Shown in pieces: positions 38,541 through 47,426 of a DNA stretch of 64,000 nucleotides (positions are counted from its first letter, which is position 1; each line of letters starts with the position of its first letter). The stretch lies in the NCBI RefSeq assembly GCF_030682845.1, contig NZ_JAUXNK010000096.1:1-64000 (forward strand), given 5' to 3'. The DNA is from Methanolobus sp. Lineage in GTDB: Archaea > Halobacteriota > Methanosarcinia > Methanosarcinales > Methanosarcinaceae. The position numbers were made by a program, and so were the translations under genes. A model generated the notes under the pieces. The model did no database searches. It was given only the letters and a program-made list of their open reading frames with translations, and was not told the origin of the DNA.

Positions 38541-40910
38541 ATGGATTTGTTTACAGCAATTACACTGGCGGTTTTTTTGCCATTTATCATGGCCGGTATA
38601 TTGCCTGCTGCAGAAAAGGTCCTGAAGAACAGGATTGGATGGTATGCAACAGCAACAGCTTTCCTGTCTTTGCTGCTGGTGGCACTGGCTGTGCCGTCTG
38701 TAGTGAACGGAGAGAACGTCCAGGGTTCTGTTGCATGGCTTCCATCATTGGGAATCGAGATGTCCTTCTACGGAGACGGACTCAGTATAATGTTTGGGCT
38801 GATAGTTTCCGGAATTGGCATACTTATAATGGCATACTCCAATGAATACATGTCAAAGCGCGAAGACCTTTCCCGTTATTACAGGCAGTTGCTCATGTTC
38901 ATGGGATCTATGCTTGGGATGGTCTTTTCGTCCAATATTATCCAGCTGTTCATATTCTGGGAGCTTACAAGCATCACATCCTTCATGCTTATCGGATACT
39001 GGCGCAACCGCCCCATGTCCGTTTACGGAGCTACCAAATCCCTGCTTATAACAGCCAGTGGTGGGATTTTCATGCTTGCTGGCTTCCTGGTACTAAATAT
39101 CATCACAGGCACCTTTGACATTGCCACTGTCCTGCAAAACGAGTCCATGATAGAGACAATAAAAGGACATGAGTTCTTTCTCTTTGCACTTGTCCTCATC
39201 CTGATAGGAGCGGCCGCAAAATCGGCGCAGGGACCTTTCTATATATGGCTCCCCAACGCAATGGAGGCACCAACTCCTGTAAGCGCATTCCTTCACTCAG
39301 CCACCATGGTTAAGGCAGGCATCTACCTTGTTGCCAGGATACACCCGATATTTTCCGGAACTGATGCATGGTTCATCCTGGTAAGCGGACTGGGGATCAT
39401 TACCATGCTGGCAGCAGGGTTCCTTGCTTTCCGCCAGACGGATATCAAGGGAATACTTGCCTATTCGACCATCAGCCAGCTGGCCTATATGATGGCCATG
39501 TACGGCTACACCACCTACCAATACCCTGGCATAGGAGTGGCAGCTGCAACATTCCATCTGCTCAATCATGCAACTTTCAAGGCATGTCTTTTCCTAGTTG
39601 CTGGTATCGTAGCCCATGAGACAGCTACAAGGGATATAACAAAAATGGGCGGGCTTCGCAAGGATATGCCCGTGACGTTCATCATCGGCTCAATAGCTGC
39701 CCTTGCCATGGCAGGCGTACCGCCTCTTAACGGTTTCCTCAGCAAGGAGATGTTCTATGAAAGCTCACTGGAGATGGGACATCTGCTGGGAGGACCGCTA
39801 GAATACCTGATACCTGCAGCCGCAGTTCTTGGAGGTGTCTTTACATTTGCCTATTCGATCAGGTTCATAGACGGTATATTCCTTGGAAAAAGGCGCAGTG
39901 AACATCTTCCTAAACATATGCATGAGCCATCTCTGATCATGCTCGTCCCGCCCGCATTCCTGGCGGTTCTTGTCATCCTTATAGGCCTTTTCCCCTCTGT
40001 TGCAGTCCACTATATAATCGAGCCGGCAGCAGCAGGTATATTGCTTCAGGAAGTGCACCTTCACGTGTCACTCTGGCATGGGTTCACAACAGCACTCATG
40101 ATGACGATCATAACCTTCATCGCAGGTATTGCATTATACACAAAGTATGATACCATTGCAGCCTGGCAGGATCGGATGAATGCTCGATACCCCTGGTTCA
40201 GTATCAACTATGCCTATGACAGGATAGTGAACGGGGCACCGGGAAAAAGTGCGGCCTTTGCAGCCGTTATGCAGCCAGGACCTGTAAAACCGTATCTTGT
40301 TGCACTCCTGCTATTGTTCCTGGTTCTCGGGGCCATACCTGCCATGCTGGTTGCAACCACACTGGTTCCGGCTGACCTTAACTTTAACGTACCCCCTTAT
40401 GAAGGAATCCTTCTCGGTCTTATTGTACTAGCTGCTCTTGGTACGGCAATCCTCAGGAAGTACCTGCATGCTGTAATTGCAGTCTCTGCAGTTGGATATC
40501 TCATAAGCCTAGTGTTCATATACCTGCAAGCGCCTGATCTGGCAATGACACAGATCCTTGTAGAAACCCTTTTCACCATAATCTTCCTGCTGGTCATACT
40601 AAAGATACCCCAGACATTCAGGGAGAATCTCACAAGATCAGTCCTGGCGAGAGATCTGCTGATATCTTCTGCAGTGGGTATCACGGTACTGGTACTGCTG
40701 CTTAACGCAACCCAGGGGATAGCATCTCCTTTTGAATCAATATCATACTACTTTATCGAGAACAGTGTTCCGCTTGCAAGAGGGCACAACATGGTAAATG
40801 TGATACTGGTCGATTTCAGGGGATACGATACCCTGGGAGAAATAGTAGTACTCTGCCTGGCAGGGCTGGGGGTTTATAACCTTATTAAAAGCAGGAGTGA
40901 TAGCAAGTGA
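38541..40910 (+). CDS. mrpA: Mrp Na+/H+ antiporter subunit A
   Basis: MrpA is the largest subunit of the multi-subunit Mrp cation/proton antiporter, related to complex I NuoL. The 789-residue polytopic protein has the proton-translocation core (HSATMVKAGIYLVAR with the key Lys, LLNHATFKACLFLVAG) and a C-terminal extension of several helices (FRGYDTLGEIVVLCLAGLGVY) that equals the MrpA C-terminal/MbhE-like part. In Methanosarcina relatives Mrp exchanges Na+ and H+ during energy conservation. It overlaps mrpB by four bases. Confidence 0.95.
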   Translation: MDLFTAITLAVFLPFIMAGILPAAEKVLKNRIGWYATATAFLSLLLVALAVPSVVNGENVQGSVAWLPSLGIEMSFYGDGLSIMFGLIVSGIGILIMAYSNEYMSKREDLSRYYRQLLMFMGSMLGMVFSSNIIQLFIFWELTSITSFMLIGYWRNRPMSVYGATKSLLITASGGIFMLAGFLVLNIITGTFDIATVLQNESMIETIKGHEFFLFALVLILIGAAAKSAQGPFYIWLPNAMEAPTPVSAFLHSATMVKAGIYLVARIHPIFSGTDAWFILVSGLGIITMLAAGFLAFRQTDIKGILAYSTISQLAYMMAMYGYTTYQYPGIGVAAATFHLLNHATFKACLFLVAGIVAHETATRDITKMGGLRKDMPVTFIIGSIAALAMAGVPPLNGFLSKEMFYESSLEMGHLLGGPLEYLIPAAAVLGGVFTFAYSIRFIDGIFLGKRRSEHLPKHMHEPSLIMLVPPAFLAVLVILIGLFPSVAVHYIIEPAAAGILLQEVHLHVSLWHGFTTALMMTIITFIAGIALYTKYDTIAAWQDRMNARYPWFSINYAYDRIVNGAPGKSAAFAAVMQPGPVKPYLVALLLLFLVLGAIPAMLVATTLVPADLNFNVPPYEGILLGLIVLAALGTAILRKYLHAVIAVSAVGYLISLVFIYLQAPDLAMTQILVETLFTIIFLLVILKIPQTFRENLTRSVLARDLLISSAVGITVLVLLLNATQGIASPFESISYYFIENSVPLARGHNMVNVILVDFRGYDTLGEIVVLCLAGLGVYNLIKSRSDSK

Positions 40911-41323
40911 CAACCCTGATAACCAAGACCGTATCAAAGGCATGCGTGCCCATAATCATATTATTCTCCGTCTCCCTGCTGTTTGCAGGGCATGATCTTC
41001 CCGGAGGCGGATTCATAGGAGGGGTGATGTTTGCTTCTGCAATCTCCTTACTGTATGTGGCTTTCGGATTGAAATATATTGATTCCATTTACAGTTACCA
41101 GTGGGACAAATGGTTTGGCGCTGGCCTGCTGCTTGCCTCCCTTACAGGCTTTGGAGCCATGCTCTTCGGATATAATTTCCTCAGAAGCTTATATATGCTG
41201 GTCAGCCTGCCATTGTTAGGTGATGTCAAGCTGCTATCAACAACCCTTTTTGACATAGGGGTATATCTTGTGGTCATTGGCAGCCTGCTTTATGTGTTCA
41301 AGGGTACAGGTGAGGATGAATGA
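40907..41323 (+). CDS. mrpB: Mrp antiporter subunit B
   Basis: The 138-residue membrane subunit has about four helices and the MnhB family motif FAGHDLPGGGFIGGVMFASA. It starts with GTG, overlapping the mrpA stop as GTGA, with AGGAGTGAT upstream. It overlaps mrpC by four bases. Confidence 0.94.
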   Translation: MTTLITKTVSKACVPIIILFSVSLLFAGHDLPGGGFIGGVMFASAISLLYVAFGLKYIDSIYSYQWDKWFGAGLLLASLTGFGAMLFGYNFLRSLYMLVSLPLLGDVKLLSTTLFDIGVYLVVIGSLLYVFKGTGEDE

Positions 41324-41739
41324 ACAATACACTGCTCTCTGTTTGCATAGCGCTGCTTTTTGCGATTGGTACATTCATGATCCTCAGAAGAGACATGATA
41401 AAAGTAGTCATAGGTATCACGGTCCTTTCCCATGCAACAAACCTTCTTATTGTATCAACAGGAGCTTTTCTTGGAGGGAGGGCACCCATAATCACCAGCG
41501 ACGATGCAGGCAGCCCATCAGGCATCATTTTCACAGACGATCTTGCAAGCGGTATTCTTGCCCCTGTTATCCCAGAAGGGACAGAAATGGTGTTTGTAGA
41601 CCCTCTGGTACAGGCCCTCACGCTCACCGCAATAGTGATCAGTCTTGCTATAACTGCTTTCCTGCTAATACTTTGCTATCGTATCTACCAGGAACATGGC
41701 ACAACTGATGTGAGTGAGATCAGGAGGCTGAAAGGATAA
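41320..41739 (+). CDS. mrpC: Mrp antiporter subunit C
   Basis: The 139-residue NuoK-like subunit has three helices with the family stretch VVIGITVLSHATNLLIVSTGAF and DPLVQALTLTAIVISLAITAF. The start and stop overlap its neighbours by 4 and 1 bases. The middle loop (APIITSDDAGSPSGIIFTDD) is longer than in many MrpC proteins. Confidence 0.94.
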   Translation: MNNTLLSVCIALLFAIGTFMILRRDMIKVVIGITVLSHATNLLIVSTGAFLGGRAPIITSDDAGSPSGIIFTDDLASGILAPVIPEGTEMVFVDPLVQALTLTAIVISLAITAFLLILCYRIYQEHGTTDVSEIRRLKG

Positions 41740-43277
41740 TGGATACAATGCAACAAGTCCCCATGATCCTGATTGCCCTGCCCATAATATTCGCAGCGAT
41801 AACTGTGCTTTTCAGATCAAAGTCGGGCTTACAGAAAGCTCTTAACATAGGCGTGTTTGCCATTCTGTTTGTCATGAGCCTCAGTCTTTTATTCCATGTA
41901 TGGAACAATGGTATCCTTGTTTATGAGGTCGGCGAATGGGGCAAATACGGCATACTGCTTGTTGCAGACCTTCTTGGTGCAGGCATGGTGGTCCTCAGTT
42001 CCCTGATATCCCTGATGGCCATGATATATGCCACGGACTATATGGACAGAAAAGCCCTGGATGCCACATTCTTCCCGCTTTTCAATCTGATGGCTGCGGG
42101 CCTTAACGGCATATTCCTCACGGGGGATATATTCAACATGTTCGTCTTCTTTGAAGTTCTGGTGCTCTCTTCCTGCGGGCTTATAGTCCTGACAGGCAGG
42201 GGTGACCACACAAAAATGGCAGACAAGCTGGAGGCCATATTCAAATACCTGATACTTAACATGGTGAGCATCATCCTGATGCTGGTTGCCATTGCTTCTC
42301 TCTATGCAACCGTAGGCACGCTCAATATGGCAGATATTGCGGTCAAAATAGCATATCTGGCTGAGACAGGAACGCTTCCCTGGCACATCCACGTCATTGC
42401 AATGATGCTTATTGTGGTCTTTGGATACAAAGCAGCCTTGTTTCCCCTGCACTTCTGGCTTGCGGATGTGCATCCATCAGCACCTGCACCTATCCATGCA
42501 ATGCTTAGTGGAATGGTGATCAAGGTCGGAGTGTATGGTATCCTTAGGGTCCACTACCTGATATTCCAGGAGTCCATGTTCATGCTTCAACCAGTGCTGA
42601 TCCTGCTATCGCTTGTGACAATAGCAGTGGGAGCTACTTCAGCAGTGGGTCAGTATGATCTTAAAAGGCTGCTTGCGTATTCAAGTGTAAGCCAGATAGG
42701 TTATGTGCTGCTTGGGGTAGGCATGGGAACTGCTTATGCGCTGACTGCAGCTATGGTTTATCTCGTCAACCACGCCATTGCCAAATCCATGCTTTTCCTG
42801 GCTACGGGAGAAACGCTTTACCATGCAGGTACAAAGGACATAAGAAAGATGGGAGGGTTCGTCCAGTCAGCCCCCTTCCTCAGTGTCATATTCCTGATCG
42901 GTGCCATGTCAATTGCAGGACTTCCACCCACAGGAGGGTTCTTTGCCAAGCTTGTGCTCTTTGATGCAGGTCTTGGCGCGGAGTATTATATTCCCATCGG
43001 GATAGCACTTGTATTTGCAATTTTCACACTCTTCTATCTGTTCAGGACATGGCTGTCCATCTTCTGGGGAGAGGTAAAGGAACATGACAAAGAAGATACA
43101 TATAAATCCCGTAATCCGACCATTGCGATCAAGATATCCCTTGCCCTGCTGGCCTGTGTGGTCATATTCCTGGGAGTGTATCCCGAACCCCTGATAGTAC
43201 TTTCAAGCACAATAGCAGAGCAATTGCTTGACCCGCAGCCATATATAGCAGCCGTACTTGAGAGGAGTGTACGATGA
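41739..43277 (+). CDS. mrpD: Mrp antiporter subunit D
   Basis: MrpD is a NuoN/NuoM-like antiporter subunit. The 512-residue protein has about 14 helices with the proton channel residues in VFFEVLVLSSCGLI (Glu), HAMLSGMVIKVGVYGILR (Lys) and YLVNHAIAKSMLFLATG (Lys). It overlaps mrpC and mrpE, so expression is tightly coupled. Confidence 0.95.
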   Translation: MDTMQQVPMILIALPIIFAAITVLFRSKSGLQKALNIGVFAILFVMSLSLLFHVWNNGILVYEVGEWGKYGILLVADLLGAGMVVLSSLISLMAMIYATDYMDRKALDATFFPLFNLMAAGLNGIFLTGDIFNMFVFFEVLVLSSCGLIVLTGRGDHTKMADKLEAIFKYLILNMVSIILMLVAIASLYATVGTLNMADIAVKIAYLAETGTLPWHIHVIAMMLIVVFGYKAALFPLHFWLADVHPSAPAPIHAMLSGMVIKVGVYGILRVHYLIFQESMFMLQPVLILLSLVTIAVGATSAVGQYDLKRLLAYSSVSQIGYVLLGVGMGTAYALTAAMVYLVNHAIAKSMLFLATGETLYHAGTKDIRKMGGFVQSAPFLSVIFLIGAMSIAGLPPTGGFFAKLVLFDAGLGAEYYIPIGIALVFAIFTLFYLFRTWLSIFWGEVKEHDKEDTYKSRNPTIAIKISLALLACVVIFLGVYPEPLIVLSSTIAEQLLDPQPYIAAVLERSVR

Positions 43278-43768
43278 GACAATATATTGCTTATGCACTG
43301 GCCCTGGGAATCGTCTGGTGTTTTGTCAGCGGAGAAGCCAGTATATTGAATTTTATGGTTGGCTCTGTGCTGGGTATTCTGATCATCTGGTCTCTGAGGA
43401 AGCTATACCAGCCTGATGAGGAAGTGCCTTACAAGAACATCTTAGCACGCATTCCAAAAATTGCAACCTTCTTTGCCATCCTCACGATAGAGATCACAAA
43501 AGCAAGTATCCTGATAGCAAAGATAGTCCTGTGGCCAAAGCTGGATATCAAGCCCGGAATAATAGCGGTTCCCATACGTGCAACAAAGGACGTGTCCATT
43601 ACAGCTATTGCAAATACGATCAGCCTTACCCCCGGGACAATCACGATAGATGTATCGGATGATCTGACAAAGATCTATGTCCATTCAATAGATGCTTCGG
43701 ATCCTGAGGCACTTAAGGTATCTATCCGCGACAAACTCGAAAAATATGTACTGGAGGCCTTTGAATGA
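43274..43768 (+). CDS. mrpE: Mrp antiporter subunit E
   Basis: The 164-residue MnhE-family subunit has two to three N-terminal helices and the cytoplasmic C-terminal domain with the hallmark ITAIANTISLTPGTITIDVSDD. The ATG overlaps the mrpD stop (ATGA) and its own stop overlaps mrpF in the same way. Confidence 0.94.
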   Translation: MRQYIAYALALGIVWCFVSGEASILNFMVGSVLGILIIWSLRKLYQPDEEVPYKNILARIPKIATFFAILTIEITKASILIAKIVLWPKLDIKPGIIAVPIRATKDVSITAIANTISLTPGTITIDVSDDLTKIYVHSIDASDPEALKVSIRDKLEKYVLEAFE

Positions 43769-44025
43769 ATTTACTTGACGTGGCCCTTGTTATAATGAGC
43801 ATTTCACTAATTCCCTGCATATACAGGATCATAGTCGGACCGACACTTCCTGACAGGGTCGTCGGGCTTGATGCGCTGACCCTTGTCATGGTGGTAGCTC
43901 TGGGAGTATATTCATATGTGCAGGAATCTCCGTTTTTCCTGGATGCTGCCCTTGTACTATCCATCATAAGTTTTGTAGGGACTATTGCTATAGCCAGGTA
44001 CATTGATGAGGGGGCGATATTCTGA
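43765..44025 (+). CDS. mrpF: Mrp antiporter subunit F
   Basis: The 86-residue subunit has three helices and the family motif IVGPTLPDRVVGLDALTLVMV. It starts in an ATGA overlap with mrpE. Confidence 0.94.
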   Translation: MNLLDVALVIMSISLIPCIYRIIVGPTLPDRVVGLDALTLVMVVALGVYSYVQESPFFLDAALVLSIISFVGTIAIARYIDEGAIF

Positions 44026-44030
44026 GCATA

Positions 44031-44387
44031 TTGACAACTGCAATCGACATTATCGGCAATGTGTTCTTTTTAGCAGGTATATTGTTCGTGTTCGTGGGAA
44101 TGGTGGGCCTAATGCGGCTGCCTGATGTGTATAACCGTCTCCATGCAACCACGAAGATAGCGACGCTTGGTACCTTTGGTGTCATGCTCGCAATCGCAAT
44201 AAAGGCCGGCTTTTCGACAATGGGTCTAAAAGCCATAACTGTCGGCATATTCCTGCTCCTGACAGCTCCTGTAGCAGCACACATGATAGCAAGAGCTGCC
44301 CACAGAAGTGGAGCCAAGATGTGGACGGGCTCTGTAACTGATGAGTATGAAGAGGATAATAAGAGAGAGAAAGAGAGCCAAACCTAA
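44031..44387 (+). CDS. mrpG: Mrp antiporter subunit G
   Basis: The 118-residue subunit has three helices and the MnhG motif VGLMRLPDVYNRLHATTKIATLG. No ATG or GTG is near the expected start: the track uses TTG at 44031. A CTG at 44022 would overlap the mrpF stop as CTGA, like the other junctions, lies better spaced from GGGGGCGAT, and adds LSI, which fits homologous N-termini. The true start is therefore uncertain by three residues. Confidence 0.92.
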   Translation: MTTAIDIIGNVFFLAGILFVFVGMVGLMRLPDVYNRLHATTKIATLGTFGVMLAIAIKAGFSTMGLKAITVGIFLLLTAPVAAHMIARAAHRSGAKMWTGSVTDEYEEDNKREKESQT

Positions 44388-44808
44388 CCTTCACAGCGGC
44401 ACTCAAAACATATTTTCATTTCAGATTTTAGTTCCTGACTGTTTGAATCCTGGAGAGGCACACTTTATAATGAAGGATGGATCTAAACTATCTCTTTTGG
44501 GAAACTTAATTTTAGATACTTCATCTCCGTTACTTTACCCCGAGTATTATTGTGAGCGGGTTGGGGAGTGGGGGTTAGTGTGGGAGTGGGGTTAAAAATA
44601 GACCCGCTCACTGAGAGCATAGAAGTCATTATCGTATATAAGCATTGTTATTTTGTTTTGCCGAAAATTATGAAAGAAGAGCCACTATTGCGTATAGTTT
44701 AGAATGAATGGGACCATATATGAATGAAGTGCAGGTGAACACAAAATTTATCTGCCTGTTAATGCATAATGGGCTCGACAGAAATGCCGTTTTTGAAAGA
44801 ACAGACCC
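44388..44808. other. Intergenic region between mrpG and the Sua5 gene
   Basis: About 420 bases without a supported gene; the frame at 44341-44595 looks accidental. It contains a G-quadruplex-like tract (44558-44591) and a TATA-like CGTATATAAGC at about 44633-44643 that could serve the Sua5 gene with a leader near 140 bases. Confidence 0.55.
44558..44591 (+). other. G-quadruplex-forming motif
   Basis: Five G-runs of three to five bases are separated by 2, 3, 7 and 3 bases (GGGTTGGGGAGTGGGGG, then GGGAGTGGGG). This meets the usual G3+N1-7 rule for an intramolecular quadruplex in the mrp 3' region RNA and on the plus DNA strand. Nothing nearby on either strand is as G-rich. Confidence 0.6.
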
Positions 44809-45858
44809 ATGACAAGAACCCGAATATTCCCCATCAATAAAATCAACTTCCATGACACTTTAAAGGAAGCTGCAGCCATCATTGATGATGGGGGATTGGT
44901 GGCTTTCCCGACTGAAACGGTCTACGGTCTGGGAGCTAATGCACTTGATACAAAAGCTGTGAGGGGTATTTTTGAAGCAAAGGGCCGGCCGGCTGATAAC
45001 CCTCTCATAGTGCACATTTGCTCAAAGCAGCAATGCTGCGAGCTTGCCCGCAATATCCCTGAGAAAGCTTTTAAGCTTATGGAGAAATTCTGGCCTGGCC
45101 CTCTCACGCTTATTTTAGAAAGACAGGAAATCGTGCCTGATGTGACAACAGGCGGACTGGATACAGTTGCCCTGAGAATGCCCGACAACGAAATAGCACT
45201 CGGGATAATAAGGGTATCAGGAAAACCCCTCGCGGCCCCCAGCGCCAACCTCTCCGGAAAGCCAAGCCCTACGACCGCGCAGCATGTCATTTCAGACCTC
45301 TGCGGCAGGATAGATGCGGTTATTGACGGCGGGACCGCAGAGATAGGCCTGGAGTCAACAGTCATAGATATGACATTGCAGGTACCTGCCATACTCAGGC
45401 CCGGCAGGATAAGCCGGGAGGATATAGAGAAGGAGATAGGGAGTATAACAACAGGATATCTGGATGGAGGTCATCCGGACTCAGCGGCTGTTCGTTCCCC
45501 GGGAATGAAGTACACACATTATGCGCCCGATGCAACCGTGATACTCATCGAAGGAGCAAGTGTCAACGTAGCCCGCAGGATACAGGAGATGCTTAAGACA
45601 TATGAATCCGCAGGACTGAAAGTAGGACTGCTTTTAACGGACGAGAGCAATATGACCATCCATCAGGATGACCAGCTCTCACTGGGTAGCAAGGACAAGC
45701 CTGCTGAACTGGCCTTCAACTTATTCTCAGGACTGCGTTCCCTGGATGCAAGAGGTGTGGACATTATACTCGTTGACGGTTCTTTCAGCCGCCACGGCAT
45801 CGGTGAAGCCGTCAGTAACAGGATACGTAAAGCAGCCCGCTCGATCATAAAAGTTTGA
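44809..45858 (+). CDS. L-threonylcarbamoyladenylate synthase (Sua5 type)
   Basis: This enzyme makes threonylcarbamoyl-AMP from Thr, bicarbonate and ATP for the t6A37 modification of ANN-decoding tRNAs. The 349-residue protein has the YrdC domain (FPTETVYGLGANALD, KGRPADNPLIVH, PSANLSGKPSPTTA, GLESTVIDM) and a C-terminal Sua5 domain joined by SPGMKYTHYAP. The two-domain form is Sua5 rather than the short YrdC. Confidence 0.93.
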   Translation: MTRTRIFPINKINFHDTLKEAAAIIDDGGLVAFPTETVYGLGANALDTKAVRGIFEAKGRPADNPLIVHICSKQQCCELARNIPEKAFKLMEKFWPGPLTLILERQEIVPDVTTGGLDTVALRMPDNEIALGIIRVSGKPLAAPSANLSGKPSPTTAQHVISDLCGRIDAVIDGGTAEIGLESTVIDMTLQVPAILRPGRISREDIEKEIGSITTGYLDGGHPDSAAVRSPGMKYTHYAPDATVILIEGASVNVARRIQEMLKTYESAGLKVGLLLTDESNMTIHQDDQLSLGSKDKPAELAFNLFSGLRSLDARGVDIILVDGSFSRHGIGEAVSNRIRKAARSIIKV

Positions 45859-45883
45859 AAACAGAACAACTGGAGGAAAGAAA

Positions 45884-46126
45884 ATGAAAACAGAAAAAAA
45901 ACAGGTCATGCAGGAAAAACAAAAGAACATTGCGATTCTTTACAGGAACAGAAAACTGATAAGGATCAATCTGCTGATATTAAGTTCCGGACTTGCACTT
46001 TCCTATCTTGAATATGAAATCATGGAATATGAGATCGGTGAGCCTTTGCTCTGGCTTGGGATCATCATCTTCGTATATACCCTGGTAACTAATTATATTG
46101 CAAGATCAGCACTGAAGAAACTCTGA
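45884..46126 (+). CDS. Small two-helix membrane protein, unknown function
   Basis: The 80-residue protein has a basic N-terminus (MKTEKKQVMQEKQKN) and two membrane helices (INLLILSSGLALSYLEY and PLLWLGIIIFVYTLVTNYI) with a short acidic loop. TGGAGGAAAG lies just before the ATG, giving good support for translation. It follows the Sua5 gene by 25 bases and may be co-transcribed. I do not recognise the family. Confidence 0.75.
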   Translation: MKTEKKQVMQEKQKNIAILYRNRKLIRINLLILSSGLALSYLEYEIMEYEIGEPLLWLGIIIFVYTLVTNYIARSALKKL

Positions 46127-46133
46127 TCTGAGG

Positions 46134-46180
46134 TGGCATTCATGGCACTGTAAGAAAAACAATGCCATGCGGACTTTTTT
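46134..46180 (+). terminator. Hairpin plus T-run after the small membrane protein gene
   Basis: TGGCATT (46134-46140) pairs with AATGCCA (46161-46167), or CATGGCA with TGCCATG in an alternative fold, followed by TTTTTT at 46175-46180. The loop is long (15-20 bases), so efficiency is uncertain. Confidence 0.5.
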
Positions 46181-46966
46181 GGGCTGCACAATATGGTTGC
46201 ATAGAATATCAGGAGAATATAACAGTTGTTAGTAGCAATGTTTCTTACCCATTTATTGCCACATGAAACAAATAAAATCTGGTGGTCAGTGTTGTCCTGA
46301 GATATCTCAGAGATTGATATAGTTACCACCAAGTACCACCTTACTGCGAAACATGGAGTTGGGAAACAGGCGTGAGAACATACGCTTGTTTCCTTTTTTG
46401 TAGGTTCGATTTTCCTGTTTAAGGTAATTGCCACCGGCAAGACCACACCTGCGATGCCTGACCAAGCCCATCTTAGTGGTAATACTACATGTTCCTTTTA
46501 GTTTTATATACCTACCCCGTTGCGCCTGGAGAAAAGCCCTGATGTATTCCAACCGTCGTGTGCTTTTCTCAAACCCCGGACAAGACAGGCAGTATCCTTA
46601 TCAGCTTCAAGAAAGTATGAATGAATTTTTGTTTCTTACATATCATAAGTAACTAAGATTCTTACTTATTTATTAGATTAAATTCCATATACTCTACGGG
46701 ATTAGAAGAAGGGTATTGGACGGGATAAGTGGGGAAGGCGGCGTAAAGTGATGGCCTTATTATCATTTGTCAGATAACCAGGAGCAAACGGAACTTCCGG
46801 CATTCACATAGGCAATAAGGCTTCACTTTACAGAATATGCACGATGTTGCAAACCGACCCAATGCTCCTGTGGAGGCCTTACAGAAAGTATAGCCTACCA
46901 TTGCAAGCATCAGCAATACATTGTTCAGTTTCAGCCTCACTCCAGATTGTTGATCCAAACGGAGAT
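46181..46966. other. Long weakly coding region with an inverted repeat
   Basis: Nearly 790 bases without a gene I can support. Short frames on both strands show no family features; the minus-strand frame at 46307-46552 is basic and resembles nothing I know. The region contains an inverted repeat with 18/17-base arms at 46744-46830. Confidence 0.5.
46744..46830. repeat. Near-perfect inverted repeat with internal hairpin
   Basis: TAAAGTGATGGCCTTATT (46744-46761) is the near reverse complement of AATAAGGCTTCACTTTA (46814-46830), differing by one mismatch and one extra base. The 52-base interior contains a smaller palindrome, CGGAA-C-TTCCG. It could be a small RNA, a decayed miniature mobile element, or a terminator-like structure. 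Confidence 0.55.
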
Positions 46967-47200
46967 GTGATTCATATCAGAAGAAGTAGAACTGCCATCA
47001 GCGTGGAAATATTAAGGGCTGCCATGGAGGGAGCAAAAAAGACCCATATAGTCTATCGTGCAAACCTTAACTTTGAAGTTGTCAACAGATATCTTACAAT
47101 GTTAGAAGAAAAGGGGCTTATAGAGAAGAAGGACAGCCTCTATGTGACAACTGAGAAAGGAAAGGAATTCCAGGAAATTGCACAGGAACTTGGATTATAA
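46967..47200 (+). CDS. Winged-helix DNA-binding protein
   Basis: The supported part is a winged-helix domain of about 77 residues: SRTAISVEILRAAMEGAKKT (first helix), IVYRANLNFEVVNRYLTMLEEKG (helix-turn-helix), and LYVTTEKGKEFQEIA (wing and last helix), like the archaeal COG3432-type regulators. The track begins at 46844, but those first 41 residues look unlike the family. I place the start at GTG 46967 (VIHIRRSR) with low certainty because its GGAGA is only two bases away. It lies 226 bases upstream of sufC. Confidence 0.7.
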   Translation: MIHIRRSRTAISVEILRAAMEGAKKTHIVYRANLNFEVVNRYLTMLEEKGLIEKKDSLYVTTEKGKEFQEIAQELGL

Positions 47201-47352
47201 GAAGAGATATTCATCAGTACCACCTGATGAGATCCTTCCACCGGCGATGGCTGTTAATCTATTCTAAGACTTCCATTATTGTCAGGCAATGCATTACCCG
47301 GCCAGGGATAGCCCGAGGTTATAAGAATCTCAATACCTTTTTAACTCATAAC

Positions 47353-47376
47353 CAGTATTATCCTATGTCAATACTG
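47353..47376 (+). promoter_or_regulatory. Inverted repeat upstream of sufC
   Basis: CAGTATT (47353-47359) and AATACTG (47370-47376) form a perfect seven-base inverted repeat with a ten-base spacer, about 50 bases before the sufC ATG. This is a good candidate operator for Fe-S homeostasis control; the bound protein is unknown. Confidence 0.45.
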
Positions 47377-47426
47377 TATTAATCCATGTCCTTGCATTGA
47401 TAAAAGTTAAAGGAAGGAACATACTA

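Noticed and set aside
44341-44595. 84-residue frame after mrpG
   Set aside because: Overlaps the end of mrpG, runs into the G-rich tract, and has no domain or ribosome site.
46307-46552. Basic 81-residue minus-strand frame considered as a transposase remnant
   Set aside because: No DDE or HTH motif, no matching terminal repeats around it, so an insertion-sequence call is not supported.
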